Of a DNA stretch of 64,000 nucleotides, positions 35,660-43,909 are shown piece by piece. Origin of the DNA: Catenuloplanes niger (GTDB lineage Bacteria > Actinomycetota > Actinomycetes > Mycobacteriales > Micromonosporaceae); the NCBI RefSeq assembly GCF_031458255.1, contig NZ_JAVDYC010000001.1:5031001-5095000 (forward strand), in the 5' to 3' direction. The translations under genes were made by a program, and so were the position numbers. The notes beneath the pieces are model-generated. The model did not search any database. It worked only from the letters and a program-made list of their open reading frames with translations, and was not told the DNA's origin. Positions within the stretch are counted from its first letter, which is position 1. Each line of letters begins with the position of its first letter.

Positions 35660-38137
35660 TCAGGGTGCGACGGCGAGGTACCCGCGCTCCGCCGCCTCCT
35701 GGGCCAGCCAGGTGTCGGCGTACCAGCCGGGACGGGTGATCAGGTCGTCGTGGCGGCCGCACTGGATGATCCGGCCGCGGTCGAGCACCAGCACCTCGTC
35801 GAAGCCGGACAGGCCGCGCAGGCGGTGCGTCACCAGCAGCACCGCGGTCCGGGGCGGCAACGCGTCCAGCGCCTGCCGGAGCACCCGGTCGGCGGCCTGC
35901 GGGTCCAGTCCCTCGGTCGGCTCGTCGAGCAGCAGGTGACGGGGGGCGGCGAGCAGCGCGCGGGCCAGTGCCAGCCGCTGCCGCTGGCCGCCGGAGAGCT
36001 TGGCGCCGCCCTCGCCGACCAGCGTGTCCCAGCCGTCCGGCTGCTCCTCCACCCAGTCCAGCAGGTCCGCGGCGCGCATCGCGGCGGCCTGCTCCACCGG
36101 GTCCACCCCCTCCCGGCCGAGCAGCAGGTTCTCCCGGACGCCGGCGTGGAAGACGTGCGCCTCGGCCAGCAGGCCGCCGACCTGCCCGGGCAGGTCCCGC
36201 TCCGGGTACGCCGTGATCGGCACACCGTCCAGCGTCGCGGCACCGGACTCCGGCGTGACCGCGCCGATCAGCACGCCGAGCAGCGTGCTCTTGCCGGCGC
36301 CGCTCGGGCCCGCGATCGCGATCCGGGCACCGGCGGGGATGCGCAGGTCCACGCCGTCCAGCGCGGCCGCGTCACCGGCCCGGTAACGGACCACCACGTT
36401 CCGCAGCTCCAGCCCGGCACCGTCCGCGTTCCGCAGTTCCAGCCCGAGACCGTCGGCGTTCCGCAGCTCCGGTTCGGCACCGTCCGCGTTCCGCGGCTCA
36501 AGCCCCGCGCCGTCCGCGTTCCGCGGTTTCGGCCCGGTGCGGTCCGCGGACGCCGTGGCGGCCGTGGTTCCGGCGGGCGAACCGATGCCGGCGGGGGCGG
36601 TCGTGCCGGCCGGGGAGACGGTCCCGGCGCGGGTGTCCGGCTCCGCGGGTACGTCGGTGAGGGACGGCGCGGCCAGCAGCTCCGCGACGCGGGTCAGGCC
36701 GCCGCGCAACTGAGCCCACTGCCGGGCGGCCACGACCATCGCGAGCGTCGCCTCGACCGCGGCGAGCGTGCCGACCGCGAGCACGCCGACCTCGGCGCCG
36801 CTCGCGCCGGACCGCAGCGCGGTGACCAGCACGGCGGCCGAGGTCAGGCCGGAGACGAGCACACCGGCGCCGTCGACGGCCCAGCCGGTCAGCGCCAGCC
36901 GGCGCTCCAGCCGGGCCAGTTCACCGGCGCGGGCGGCGGCCGCGGCGAGCGCGTCACCGGTCGCGCCGAACGCGGCCAGGTCCGCCGCGCCGCGGGTCAG
37001 GTCGATCGCGTCCGCGGCCAGCTCGCCGCGCAGCGGTGCCATCCGGTCCGCGGTACGCCGGGTCAGCGCGACCGCGACCACCGGCAGCAGCAGGCCGGCG
37101 ACCAACAGCCCGGCGGCCAGCGGCAGCGTCGCGGCCGGTGCGATGAACGCGGCCCCGGCCACCGCCAGCACCGCCACGCAGGCCGCGGCGGCCGCCGGGA
37201 CCACCACGCGGATCAACAGATCCTGCACCGCGTCGACGTCGGAGACCAGCCGGCTGAGCGCGTCGCCGGAGTGCGCGTCCGGCGCGGGGGAGCGGCGGGC
37301 GGCGAGCGCGCCGAAGACCCGGGTGCGCACGTCGGTGAGCAGGCGCAGCACCGCGTCGTGGCCGGCCAGCCGCTCGGTGTAGCGCAGCACACCGCGCCCG
37401 ACGGCGAGCGCCCGCACGCAGACGATCGCGATGGTCAGCACCGGCAGCGGCGGCATGTCGGCCGCGGTGATCAGCAGCCAGGTCGCGGTCGCCATCAGCG
37501 CGAGACCGGCCAGTTCGGTGGCCGCGGCCAGCAGCCCCGCGCCGATCAGCCGCGCCAGGTAGGGCCGCGCCATCGCCAGCACGATCGCCTCCGGCCACCG
37601 GGCCGCGCGGTCCCGGCCGGCCGGCGCCCCATCGACTTCATCAGCGCCGCCGGCAGCCTCCGGCGAGGTGCCCGCGACCACCGTGCCGCCGCCTCCGGCG
37701 ATGCCGGCCCCCACGCCGGCGGTGGCGGCATCGGCCATGTCCACCCCGATCGAGCGGACACCACCGGCTCCGGTGCCCCGCCTGCCGATCATGCCGGCTG
37801 TCCCGGCCACACCACCGGCCGTGCCGGCTGTCCCGGCCACACCACCGGCCGTGCCGGCTGTTCGGGGTGCGCTACCGGCCGTGCCGGCTGTCCGGGGTGC
37901 GTCACCGGCCGTGCCGGCTGTTCGGGGTGCGCTACCGGCCGTGCCGGCTGCTCCGGGATCACCGTCGGCGCTGCCGAACGCGGTAGGTGCACCGCCACCG
38001 GAGTCGCCGCCGGTGCCGGTCGGCGGGTGGATGACGTCGGCCTCACCGGCTGTCGCCGGGACGCTGCCGGCTGCGCCGGCCGGGGCGGGGTCTCCGGCGG
38101 TGGCCGGGTTGTCGGGGTCGGGCCGCGTGGGGGTCAT
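35660..38137 (-). CDS. cydC: CydC-type ABC exporter subunit of the cytochrome bd assembly system
   Basis: This 825-residue protein fuses a membrane domain to an ATPase domain with GPSGAGKST, LSGGQRQRLALARALL and HLLLDEPTEGLD. CydDC exports thiols and is needed for cytochrome bd assembly. It sits in the order cydA-cydB-cydD-cydC on the minus strand and overlaps cydD by ATGA. The N-terminal 180 residues before the first TM are unusual and include 30-bp repeats (GTAG units). The linker before the ATPase carries repeated LELRNADGAG units. CydC homologues usually have about 560 residues, so this copy is enlarged. Confidence 0.88.
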   Translation of the reverse strand: MTPTRPDPDNPATAGDPAPAGAAGSVPATAGEADVIHPPTGTGGDSGGGAPTAFGSADGDPGAAGTAGSAPRTAGTAGDAPRTAGTAGSAPRTAGTAGGVAGTAGTAGGVAGTAGMIGRRGTGAGGVRSIGVDMADAATAGVGAGIAGGGGTVVAGTSPEAAGGADEVDGAPAGRDRAARWPEAIVLAMARPYLARLIGAGLLAAATELAGLALMATATWLLITAADMPPLPVLTIAIVCVRALAVGRGVLRYTERLAGHDAVLRLLTDVRTRVFGALAARRSPAPDAHSGDALSRLVSDVDAVQDLLIRVVVPAAAAACVAVLAVAGAAFIAPAATLPLAAGLLVAGLLLPVVAVALTRRTADRMAPLRGELAADAIDLTRGAADLAAFGATGDALAAAAARAGELARLERRLALTGWAVDGAGVLVSGLTSAAVLVTALRSGASGAEVGVLAVGTLAAVEATLAMVVAARQWAQLRGGLTRVAELLAAPSLTDVPAEPDTRAGTVSPAGTTAPAGIGSPAGTTAATASADRTGPKPRNADGAGLEPRNADGAEPELRNADGLGLELRNADGAGLELRNVVVRYRAGDAAALDGVDLRIPAGARIAIAGPSGAGKSTLLGVLIGAVTPESGAATLDGVPITAYPERDLPGQVGGLLAEAHVFHAGVRENLLLGREGVDPVEQAAAMRAADLLDWVEEQPDGWDTLVGEGGAKLSGGQRQRLALARALLAAPRHLLLDEPTEGLDPQAADRVLRQALDALPPRTAVLLVTHRLRGLSGFDEVLVLDRGRIIQCGRHDDLITRPGWYADTWLAQEAAERGYLAVAP
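36398..36547 (-). repeat. 30-bp tandem repeat in the cydC linker, five copies
   Basis: Units start with GTTCCGC at 36398, 36428, 36458, 36488 and 36518 (plus strand). They encode ten-residue units such as LELRNADGAG just before the first ATPase strand, LELRNVVVRY. The native strand appears to have been duplicated upstream. Confidence 0.9.
37793..37950 (-). repeat. 30-bp tandem repeat in the cydC 5' end, five copies plus partial
   Basis: Units begin GCCGGCTG at 37793, 37823, 37853, 37883, 37913 and 37943. They encode GTAG-rich ten-residue units in frame, in the N-terminal extension of CydC. Two unit variants alternate. Confidence 0.9.
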
Positions 38138-40260
38138 GTCGTCACCAGGGCGGGGAGTTCGGTCAGGTGGCCGTCCTCGATGCGGAGGATGCGGCCTGCC
38201 TCGGCGAGCAGTGCGGGGCGGTGGGCGACCAGCAGGGCGGTGCGGCCGGTCACCAGACGGCGGCTGGCGTCCAGGACCGCGGCCTCGGAGCCGCCGTCCA
38301 GGCGGGCGGTGGGCTCGTCCAGGAGCAGCAGCGGCGCGTCGGCGCGCAGGAACGCGCGGGCCAGCGCGACCCGCTGGCGCTGGCCGCTGGAGAGGCCGTG
38401 GCCGCGTTCGCCGAGGCGGGTGTCCAGTCCGTCGGGGAGGCCGGCGATCACGTCGTCGAGCAGCGCGGCGCTCGCGGCCGCGGCGACGTCGGCGTCGGGG
38501 GCGTCCGGTGCGCCGAGCCGGATGTTGCCGGCCATGGTGGTGGCGAACAGGTGGGCCTGCTGCGGCACCCAGGCGAGCCGGCGGCGCCACTGTTCCGGGT
38601 CGATCGTGGCCAGGTCGACGCCGTCGACCAGGACCCGGCCGGAAACCGGGGTGACGAAGCCGAGCAGCAGGCCGAGCAGCGTGCTCTTGCCGGCGCCGCT
38701 CGGGCCGACGATCGCGATCCGGTCGCCGGCGGTCACGGTCAGCGAGACGTCCCGCAGCGCGACCGTCCGGTCGTAGGCGACGGTGACGTCCTCGAAGACG
38801 ATCTCGTCGAACGCCGTCGGTGCCGGCCGCGTCGCCGCGAACCGTCCGGTGCCGGTCCCACGGGCACCGCCGGCGGCCGAGCCGGACGTCCGGGCGCCAC
38901 CGGAGAGCGCACCGACAGCACCGTCCTCGGCGACCGCCGCCCGATCGGCGGACGCGCCGCGGGAAATGCCTCCACCGATCGAGGCGCCACCGCCGCCGGA
39001 AGCACTCCCGCCGAGGGCGGCACCGCCGGAAGCAGCCCCGCCGACGGCAGCGCCGCGGGAAGCAGCGCCGCCGGAGGCGATCCCGCCGGTAACGGCACCG
39101 CCGAGGGTGACACCGCCGGCAACGGTGCCGTCGTCGGTGATCCCGCCGGCCGCGGTGTCGCGGGAAGTGACACCGCCACCGGAGGAAGGCCGGGAGCGAG
39201 CGGAGCTACCGGAAGCACCGGCGGAAGCGACACCGGCGGAAGCCAGGCCGGCGGGAACGGAACCGGCGGGGACCGGGTCGGTGGAAGCGGTGCCGGGGCC
39301 GTCCGTGGCCGGCGCGGTGGGCACGGTGGAGAGCGTGAACGCGGCGTCGAGCGCGGTCAGGCCCTCCATGCTGGCGTGGAATCGGGCGCCCGCGGCGCGC
39401 AGCGGCAGGTAGGCCTCCGGCGCCAGCAGCAGCAACAGCAGCGCGACCTGGAGCGTGAGCGCGCCGTCCAGCACGCGCAGGCCGACCGGCACCGCGACCA
39501 GCGCGACCGAGAGCGTGGAGACGAGTTCGAGTGCGAGCGCGGAGAGGAACGCGATGCGCAGCGTCTTCATGGTCGCGATCCGGTGGCCGTCGGCCATCCG
39601 CCGGACGACCTCGACCTGGGCCCGCGCGCGGCCGAAGACGCGCAGCGTGGGCAGGCCGGCGACCATGTCGAGGAAGTGGCCGCCGAGCATCGACAGCCGC
39701 CGCCACTGCCGCTCCGTCGCGGCCTGGGCCTGCCAGCCGAGCAGCGCGCCGAAGACCGGGATCAGCGGCAGCGTCGCGGCGATCGTGACGGCCGAGGTCA
39801 GGTCTGCGAAGACCAGCCGGGACAGCACCGCGACCGGCACGGTCACGCCCATGATGAGCTGCGGCAGGTAGCCGGTGAAGTAGTTGTCCAGCGCGTCCAG
39901 CCCGCGGCCGGCCAGTGTGGCGATCTCGCCGGCCCGCTGCCCGCTGAGCCAGCCGGGCCCGCGTGCGCCGACCGCGCCGAGCAGTTCCGCGCGCAGCGCC
40001 GCCTTCACGGTCGCGGCGCTGCGGGCCGCGACGACGCCCTGTGCCCAGGTCAGGCCCGCGCGCAGCACGATGATCGCGACGAACGCGGCGAGTGCGGTGG
40101 TGTCCAGCCGGCCCTGCCAGGCGGCGGTCAGCGCGGCCGCGAGCGCGGTCGCCTGCGAGATGATCAAAATCCCGGCGGCCACCCCGAACACACCCAGCAG
40201 GGCGAGGTGGCGCCGGGTCGCGGGCACTCGCCGCAGCAGGCGGGGATCGAACGGGCGCAT
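38134..40260 (-). CDS. cydD: CydD-type ABC exporter subunit
   Basis: This 708-residue protein has its membrane domain at residues 20-310. The ATPase domain (residues 480-700) has GPSGAGKSTLLGLLL, LSSGQRQRVALARAFL and LLLLDEPTARLDG. It works with CydC to move thiol reductants for cytochrome bd maturation. Between the domains lies about 170 residues of Gly/Ala/Ser-rich low-complexity sequence, longer than usual. ATG 40260 gives MRPFDPRLLRRVPATRRHL, the typical start. It begins five bases after cydB. Confidence 0.9.
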   Translation of the reverse strand: MRPFDPRLLRRVPATRRHLALLGVFGVAAGILIISQATALAAALTAAWQGRLDTTALAAFVAIIVLRAGLTWAQGVVAARSAATVKAALRAELLGAVGARGPGWLSGQRAGEIATLAGRGLDALDNYFTGYLPQLIMGVTVPVAVLSRLVFADLTSAVTIAATLPLIPVFGALLGWQAQAATERQWRRLSMLGGHFLDMVAGLPTLRVFGRARAQVEVVRRMADGHRIATMKTLRIAFLSALALELVSTLSVALVAVPVGLRVLDGALTLQVALLLLLLAPEAYLPLRAAGARFHASMEGLTALDAAFTLSTVPTAPATDGPGTASTDPVPAGSVPAGLASAGVASAGASGSSARSRPSSGGGVTSRDTAAGGITDDGTVAGGVTLGGAVTGGIASGGAASRGAAVGGAASGGAALGGSASGGGGASIGGGISRGASADRAAVAEDGAVGALSGGARTSGSAAGGARGTGTGRFAATRPAPTAFDEIVFEDVTVAYDRTVALRDVSLTVTAGDRIAIVGPSGAGKSTLLGLLLGFVTPVSGRVLVDGVDLATIDPEQWRRRLAWVPQQAHLFATTMAGNIRLGAPDAPDADVAAAASAALLDDVIAGLPDGLDTRLGERGHGLSSGQRQRVALARAFLRADAPLLLLDEPTARLDGGSEAAVLDASRRLVTGRTALLVAHRPALLAEAGRILRIEDGHLTELPALVTT

Positions 40261-40265
40261 CGCGG

Positions 40266-41141
40266 TCAAGTCAACCAGAGCCGGCCGAACTCCTGCGAGT
40301 GACCTTCTACCTGACTTCGCCGGGAACGTGTTCCCGCCAGGTGGGCCAGCAGCGCGAGCGGGAGCGCGGGCAGCGCGGCGAACGTCAGCAGCCGGAGCGT
40401 GGCCGGGTCCGCGAGCGTGTGCCGCCAGGTCTCGCCGCCGCTGCCGTCCGGCTCCGGGATCAACGCATAGGGCCAGGTCAGCAGCCCGACGACGAATACC
40501 GGCAGGGTGAGCGCGACCGCGATGCCGGCCCGCGTGAGCCGCCACCGGTGCCGTCGCGCGGCCGCTGCCGTCACCGCGAGCGCGCCCATCAGGACCACGA
40601 GCAGGAGCAGCCCGGCGTACGTGGTGGGAGTGTCCATCCGTACCGTGGCGATGGTCGCAACCACGACGGCACCGGCGGTGACGACACCCAGGGTGAGCAG
40701 AGCGATTCGGGTGGTGTTCGTGGTGTCGGCCCGCAGGGCCGCGCCCTGGGCCGCGGTCAGCGCGAGCACGGTCGTGGCCAGCACCGCGATGCCGGCCGGT
40801 TCGCCGGTGAGCAGCGCGCCGAGCAGCCCGCCCCAGCCGCCGGCCGCGACCGCGGAGCCGAGCGCGGCGAGCCGGCGGCGGCGCAGCGGGATCGCGACCG
40901 TGGCCAGCACGGTCCCGGCCAGCGCGGGGGTGACCACGGCGGCGTGCCGGGCCAGCAGTTCGCCCTCCAGCGCGGGGAACGCGCCGAGGAGCAGCCCGGC
41001 GGTGGCGACCAGCCAGACCTGACGGCCGAAGAAGTGCGGGTCGAACGGGCCGCGGTCGCCGAGCAGCGCCGGGCCGTAGTCACGGGCGGCGGCCGTCAGG
41101 TACGCGGTGAGGAGCGCGCCGAGCAGCAGGATCCAGAACAT
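40266..41141 (-). CDS. cydB: Cytochrome bd oxidase subunit II
   Basis: This 291-residue subunit has about eight transmembrane helices and starts MFWILLLGALLTAYL. The motif GRQVWLVATAGLLLGAFPALEGELLARH near residue 39 fits CydB, though the protein is shorter than the E. coli form. It supports the quinol oxidase CydA in the membrane. It begins three bases after the cydA stop. Confidence 0.88.
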   Translation of the reverse strand: MFWILLLGALLTAYLTAAARDYGPALLGDRGPFDPHFFGRQVWLVATAGLLLGAFPALEGELLARHAAVVTPALAGTVLATVAIPLRRRRLAALGSAVAAGGWGGLLGALLTGEPAGIAVLATTVLALTAAQGAALRADTTNTTRIALLTLGVVTAGAVVVATIATVRMDTPTTYAGLLLLVVLMGALAVTAAAARRHRWRLTRAGIAVALTLPVFVVGLLTWPYALIPEPDGSGGETWRHTLADPATLRLLTFAALPALPLALLAHLAGTRSRRSQVEGHSQEFGRLWLT

Positions 41142-41144
41142 GGG

Positions 41145-42392
41145 TCAGACCAGCGCCTTCGGGGTGGGTTCGGCGGCGGTGTCGGCCGGCCGGCCGAGCG
41201 GTGGGTCGTCCAGGCCGCGGCCGGCGACGCGGAGCAGCAGCGTCCAGTTGAGGACGCCGAGCGCGCCCACCAGGACCGTGAAGAGCAGGCAGGACGCGGC
41301 GGCCAGCGCGGGCGTCCGCGGCGTCATCGCGTCCGCGGCCGGCGACAGGCCGTAGATCGCGAACGGCGCGCGGCCGACCTCGCGCAGCAGCCAGCCGCAG
41401 ATCGCGGCCACGAACGGCAGCGGCGCGGCGCAGACGAGCAGCGTCAGGGACCAGCGCCGGCGCAGCAGCAGGTCGCGGAACAGCAGCGGCAGCAGGTAGA
41501 CGAAGATGCCCAGGCCGAACGCGGTGAACTGCATGATCTCGTACGGGATGTCGATCCACCCGGGCGGCAGGTAGTCGGCGGGCTGCCCGCCGAACCGGGC
41601 CGCGAAGCCGGTGGCGGCCGCGAGCTTCTCGGCCTCGTCGCCGTACTTGGTGGGCTGCACCGCGCCGACCGGGCCGAGTTGTGCCCAGCCGGAGTTGAAG
41701 CTGAGGTAGAGCCCGCCGAGCCCGGTGAGCAGGCCGAGCCGGGCGGTGGCGCGGAACGCGGTGGCCCGGTGGCGGAGCAGGTGCCAGGCGGAGACGCCGG
41801 CCATCAGGAAGCCACCGCAGGCGAGCGCGGCGCCGGCCACGTGCACCAGCGCGAGGGTGAGCGCCGGGTTGGTCAGCAGCGCGCCCGGGTCGGTCAGCAC
41901 GGCCGTGCCGTCCGGGCGGATTCGCTGACCGGCCGGGTTCTGCAGGTAGGCGTTGGCCACCATGATCCAGAAGACCGAGAGGTACGCGGTGAGCGCGACG
42001 CCGCAGATCAGCAGCAGGTGCGCCCACGGCCGGACCCGGTGCCAGCCGGCGATCCAGAGCCCGAGCAGCGTGGACTCCAGCACGAACGCGACCAGCGTCT
42101 CGATCGCGAGCGGCGCGCCGATCACGTTGCCGGCGACCCGGGAGATGCCGTTCCAGTTCAGCCCGAGCTGGAACTCCAGCACGATTCCGGAGGCGATGCC
42201 GACCACGTAGTTGATCACGTAGAGCGTGCCCCAGAAGCGCAGCGCGCGCCGCGCACCGGGGCGGCCGGTGATCACCCAGGCGGCCTCGATCGCCACCAGC
42301 AGCGTGACCAGGCCGAGCGTGACCAGGACGAACAGGAAGTGCACTCCCGCCGTCACGCCGAACTGCACCCGTGCCCACTCGACCGCGTCCAT
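41145..42392 (-). CDS. cydA: Cytochrome bd oxidase subunit I
   Basis: This 415-residue heme subunit reduces oxygen with quinol at high affinity. The heme ligand region near residue 18 is GVHFLFVLVTLGLVTLL. Other landmarks are GIVLEFQLGLNWNG near residue 67, ALETLVAF-type text (here AIETLVAFVLESTLLGLW) and QPTKYG near residue 223. It is the first cyd gene and is preceded by a CTACATGTAG palindrome and another CTACA box, so repression by the neighbouring BlaI protein is plausible. Confidence 0.92.
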   Translation of the reverse strand: MDAVEWARVQFGVTAGVHFLFVLVTLGLVTLLVAIEAAWVITGRPGARRALRFWGTLYVINYVVGIASGIVLEFQLGLNWNGISRVAGNVIGAPLAIETLVAFVLESTLLGLWIAGWHRVRPWAHLLLICGVALTAYLSVFWIMVANAYLQNPAGQRIRPDGTAVLTDPGALLTNPALTLALVHVAGAALACGGFLMAGVSAWHLLRHRATAFRATARLGLLTGLGGLYLSFNSGWAQLGPVGAVQPTKYGDEAEKLAAATGFAARFGGQPADYLPPGWIDIPYEIMQFTAFGLGIFVYLLPLLFRDLLLRRRWSLTLLVCAAPLPFVAAICGWLLREVGRAPFAIYGLSPAADAMTPRTPALAAASCLLFTVLVGALGVLNWTLLLRVAGRGLDDPPLGRPADTAAEPTPKALV

Positions 42393-42430
42393 CCGCGCGT
42401 CCTCCCCCGTGGCTCCGTCGTGTCCACAGG

Positions 42431-42454
42431 CTACATGTAGGAACGCTACATATG
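42431..42454. promoter_or_regulatory. CTACATGTAG palindrome and CTACATATG box upstream of cydA
   Basis: A perfect 10-bp palindrome at 42431-42440 is followed by CTACATAT at 42446-42453. It lies about 40 bp upstream of the cydA ATG, between cydA and the 3' end of the M56 peptidase gene. CTACA/TGTAG half-sites match what is known of BlaI-type operators, which suggests control by the BlaI gene at 43394. Confidence 0.5.
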
Positions 42455-42491
42455 GGATCGGGTTTCTCCCGGAGGGGGAGTACCGGATGTC

Positions 42492-43397
42492 CTACGAGAG
42501 GAACAGCGAGATCGGCAGCGCGACCAGCATGGTCGCGGCGGCCAGCGTCACCGCGCCGCGGACCCGGGCCGGCCGGCGGCGCACCAGCAGCCGCTGCACC
42601 CGCGCCTCCACGTCCCGGTCGGCCGCGCCCAGTGCGCCGCTCGGCGTCAGTCGCGGCCCGGCCCCGGCGAACCGGAGCAGCGCCGAGGCCAGCGGCCCCT
42701 CCGCGTGCTTGTCCAGCGCCCGGTCGTCCGCGCGCATCTCCACCAGCAGCGCGACCATCGCGGCCGCGGCGTGCAGCCAGCCCGCCCACGGCAGCGCCCG
42801 GCACAGCGCGGTGAACGGCAGCAGCACCAGGTCGTGCCGCTCGTCCGCGTGCGCGCGCTCGTGCTCCAGCACGGCGGCGAGCTGCGCGCGGTCGAGCAGA
42901 CTCAGCGTGCCGGCGCTGACCACCACGCGCGGGTGCAGGCCGGGCAGGCAGTACGCGGCCGCGCTCGGGTGGTCGAGCACCAGCGCGCCGGGCGCGGCCG
43001 GATCGTCCCGGGCGACCAGGGTCAGCAGGTCGCGGTGGCGGCGCTGGGCCCGTACCGCCCGGACCAGGCTGTTGATCGTGGTCCCGATCAGGGTGGCGCC
43101 GATGCCGAGGCTGACCGCGATCGCGGCGAGATGCCCGACGCCCAGCCCGGCGGGCAGCCGCCCACCGGTCAGGTCCGCGGCCAGCATGCGCAGCGCGGTG
43201 CCGGGAGCCGCGTCATAGGGCACCAGACCGAGCGCCAGCGGTACGCCGATCGCGCTCAGCCCGAAGCCCAACCCGATCAGCTGCCAGGAGACGATCGCGA
43301 CGCGCGGGATCCGCCAGGTCCACCGGGCCCGGGCCAGCACCCGCGCGGTCAGGTAGGCGAGCAGCGCCCCGCCCGCGAAGTGCAGCGCGTGGATCAT
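42492..43397 (-). CDS. M56/M48-type membrane metallopeptidase (BlaR1-like)
   Basis: This 301-residue protein has TM segments near residues 5-20, 38-60, 95-115 and 285-300. The zinc motif is HERAH (LAAVLEHERAHADERHD, near residue 180). It overlaps the BlaI-type repressor gene by ATGA. Such pairs often sense a signal and cleave the repressor. It lacks the long penicillin-binding domain of true BlaR1. Confidence 0.82.
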   Translation of the reverse strand: MIHALHFAGGALLAYLTARVLARARWTWRIPRVAIVSWQLIGLGFGLSAIGVPLALGLVPYDAAPGTALRMLAADLTGGRLPAGLGVGHLAAIAVSLGIGATLIGTTINSLVRAVRAQRRHRDLLTLVARDDPAAPGALVLDHPSAAAYCLPGLHPRVVVSAGTLSLLDRAQLAAVLEHERAHADERHDLVLLPFTALCRALPWAGWLHAAAAMVALLVEMRADDRALDKHAEGPLASALLRFAGAGPRLTPSGALGAADRDVEARVQRLLVRRRPARVRGAVTLAAATMLVALPISLFLS

Positions 43398-43762
43398 CGT
43401 TGCCCGCCTCCGGCCTCGTCCGACAGCGCGCTGCGCAGCACCTCGGCCTCGGTCCCGCTCACCGACCGGGCGAACCGCACCAGCGCCGCGTCCCGGCTCC
43501 CGGCCAGGTCCAGCGCGTCCAGCATGAGCTGCGCGATGTACGCCTCGCGCGCCGCGGCCGCCCGGTAGCTCCAGGCCCGGCCCGCGCGCTCGCGCTCCAC
43601 CATGCCCTTGCCGGCCAGCCGGTCCAGCACCGTCATCACGGTCGTGTACGCCAGCCCGCGGTCCTTCAGCGCATCCGCCACGTCCCGCACCGTGTGACCC
43701 CCGCCGGCCCCGTCCCACAGGACGTCCATCACCGCACGCTCAAGGTCACCCAGCCGTATCAC
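43394..43762 (-). CDS. BlaI/MecI/CopY family repressor
   Basis: This 122-residue winged-helix repressor has RLGDLERAVMDVLWDG at its start, and HTVRDVADALKDRGLAYTTVMTVLDRLAGKGMVER near residues 25-59, the family signature. It is co-translated with the metallopeptidase. It is convergent with nothing and lies 1.3 kb upstream of cydA, where matching boxes occur. Confidence 0.9.
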   Translation of the reverse strand: MIRLGDLERAVMDVLWDGAGGGHTVRDVADALKDRGLAYTTVMTVLDRLAGKGMVERERAGRAWSYRAAAAREAYIAQLMLDALDLAGSRDAALVRFARSVSGTEAEVLRSALSDEAGGGQR

Positions 43763-43771
43763 ACCGCAATC

Positions 43772-43790
43772 CTACCGCCCGTAGTACATC
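43772..43790. promoter_or_regulatory. Candidate BlaI autoregulatory site
   Basis: CTAC-N5-GTAG at 43772-43784, continuing GTAGTACATC, lies ten bases before the BlaI gene start. The spacing differs from the cydA palindrome, so the match is only partial. Confidence 0.35.
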
Positions 43791-43798
43791 GGGCGGCG

Positions 43799-43876
43799 TC
43801 AGCCGAGACCGTTCTGTTCCAGATCGGTCAGCGTCGACTTCTGTCGCTCGGCATCGGGCAGGTGCAGCGTAGTCAT
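43799..43876 (-). CDS. 25-aa small ORF upstream of the BlaI gene
   Basis: The minus-strand ATG at 43876 is preceded by GGAGG with six-base spacing. The peptide starts MTTLHLPDAERQ and ends LEQNGLG. It lies between the aldehyde dehydrogenase stop (43910) and the BlaI start (43762) on the same strand. No similarity is recognised. It may be a leader peptide or a small protein. Confidence 0.4.
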   Translation of the reverse strand: MTTLHLPDAERQKSTLTDLEQNGLG

Positions 43877-43909
43877 CGGCGCCTCCGTTCGCTGCCCCGA
43901 GCGTGCGGG

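Noticed and set aside
42492-43397. True BlaR1 beta-lactam sensor
   Set aside because: The zinc motif is present but the penicillin-binding domain is missing and no beta-lactamase gene lies nearby.
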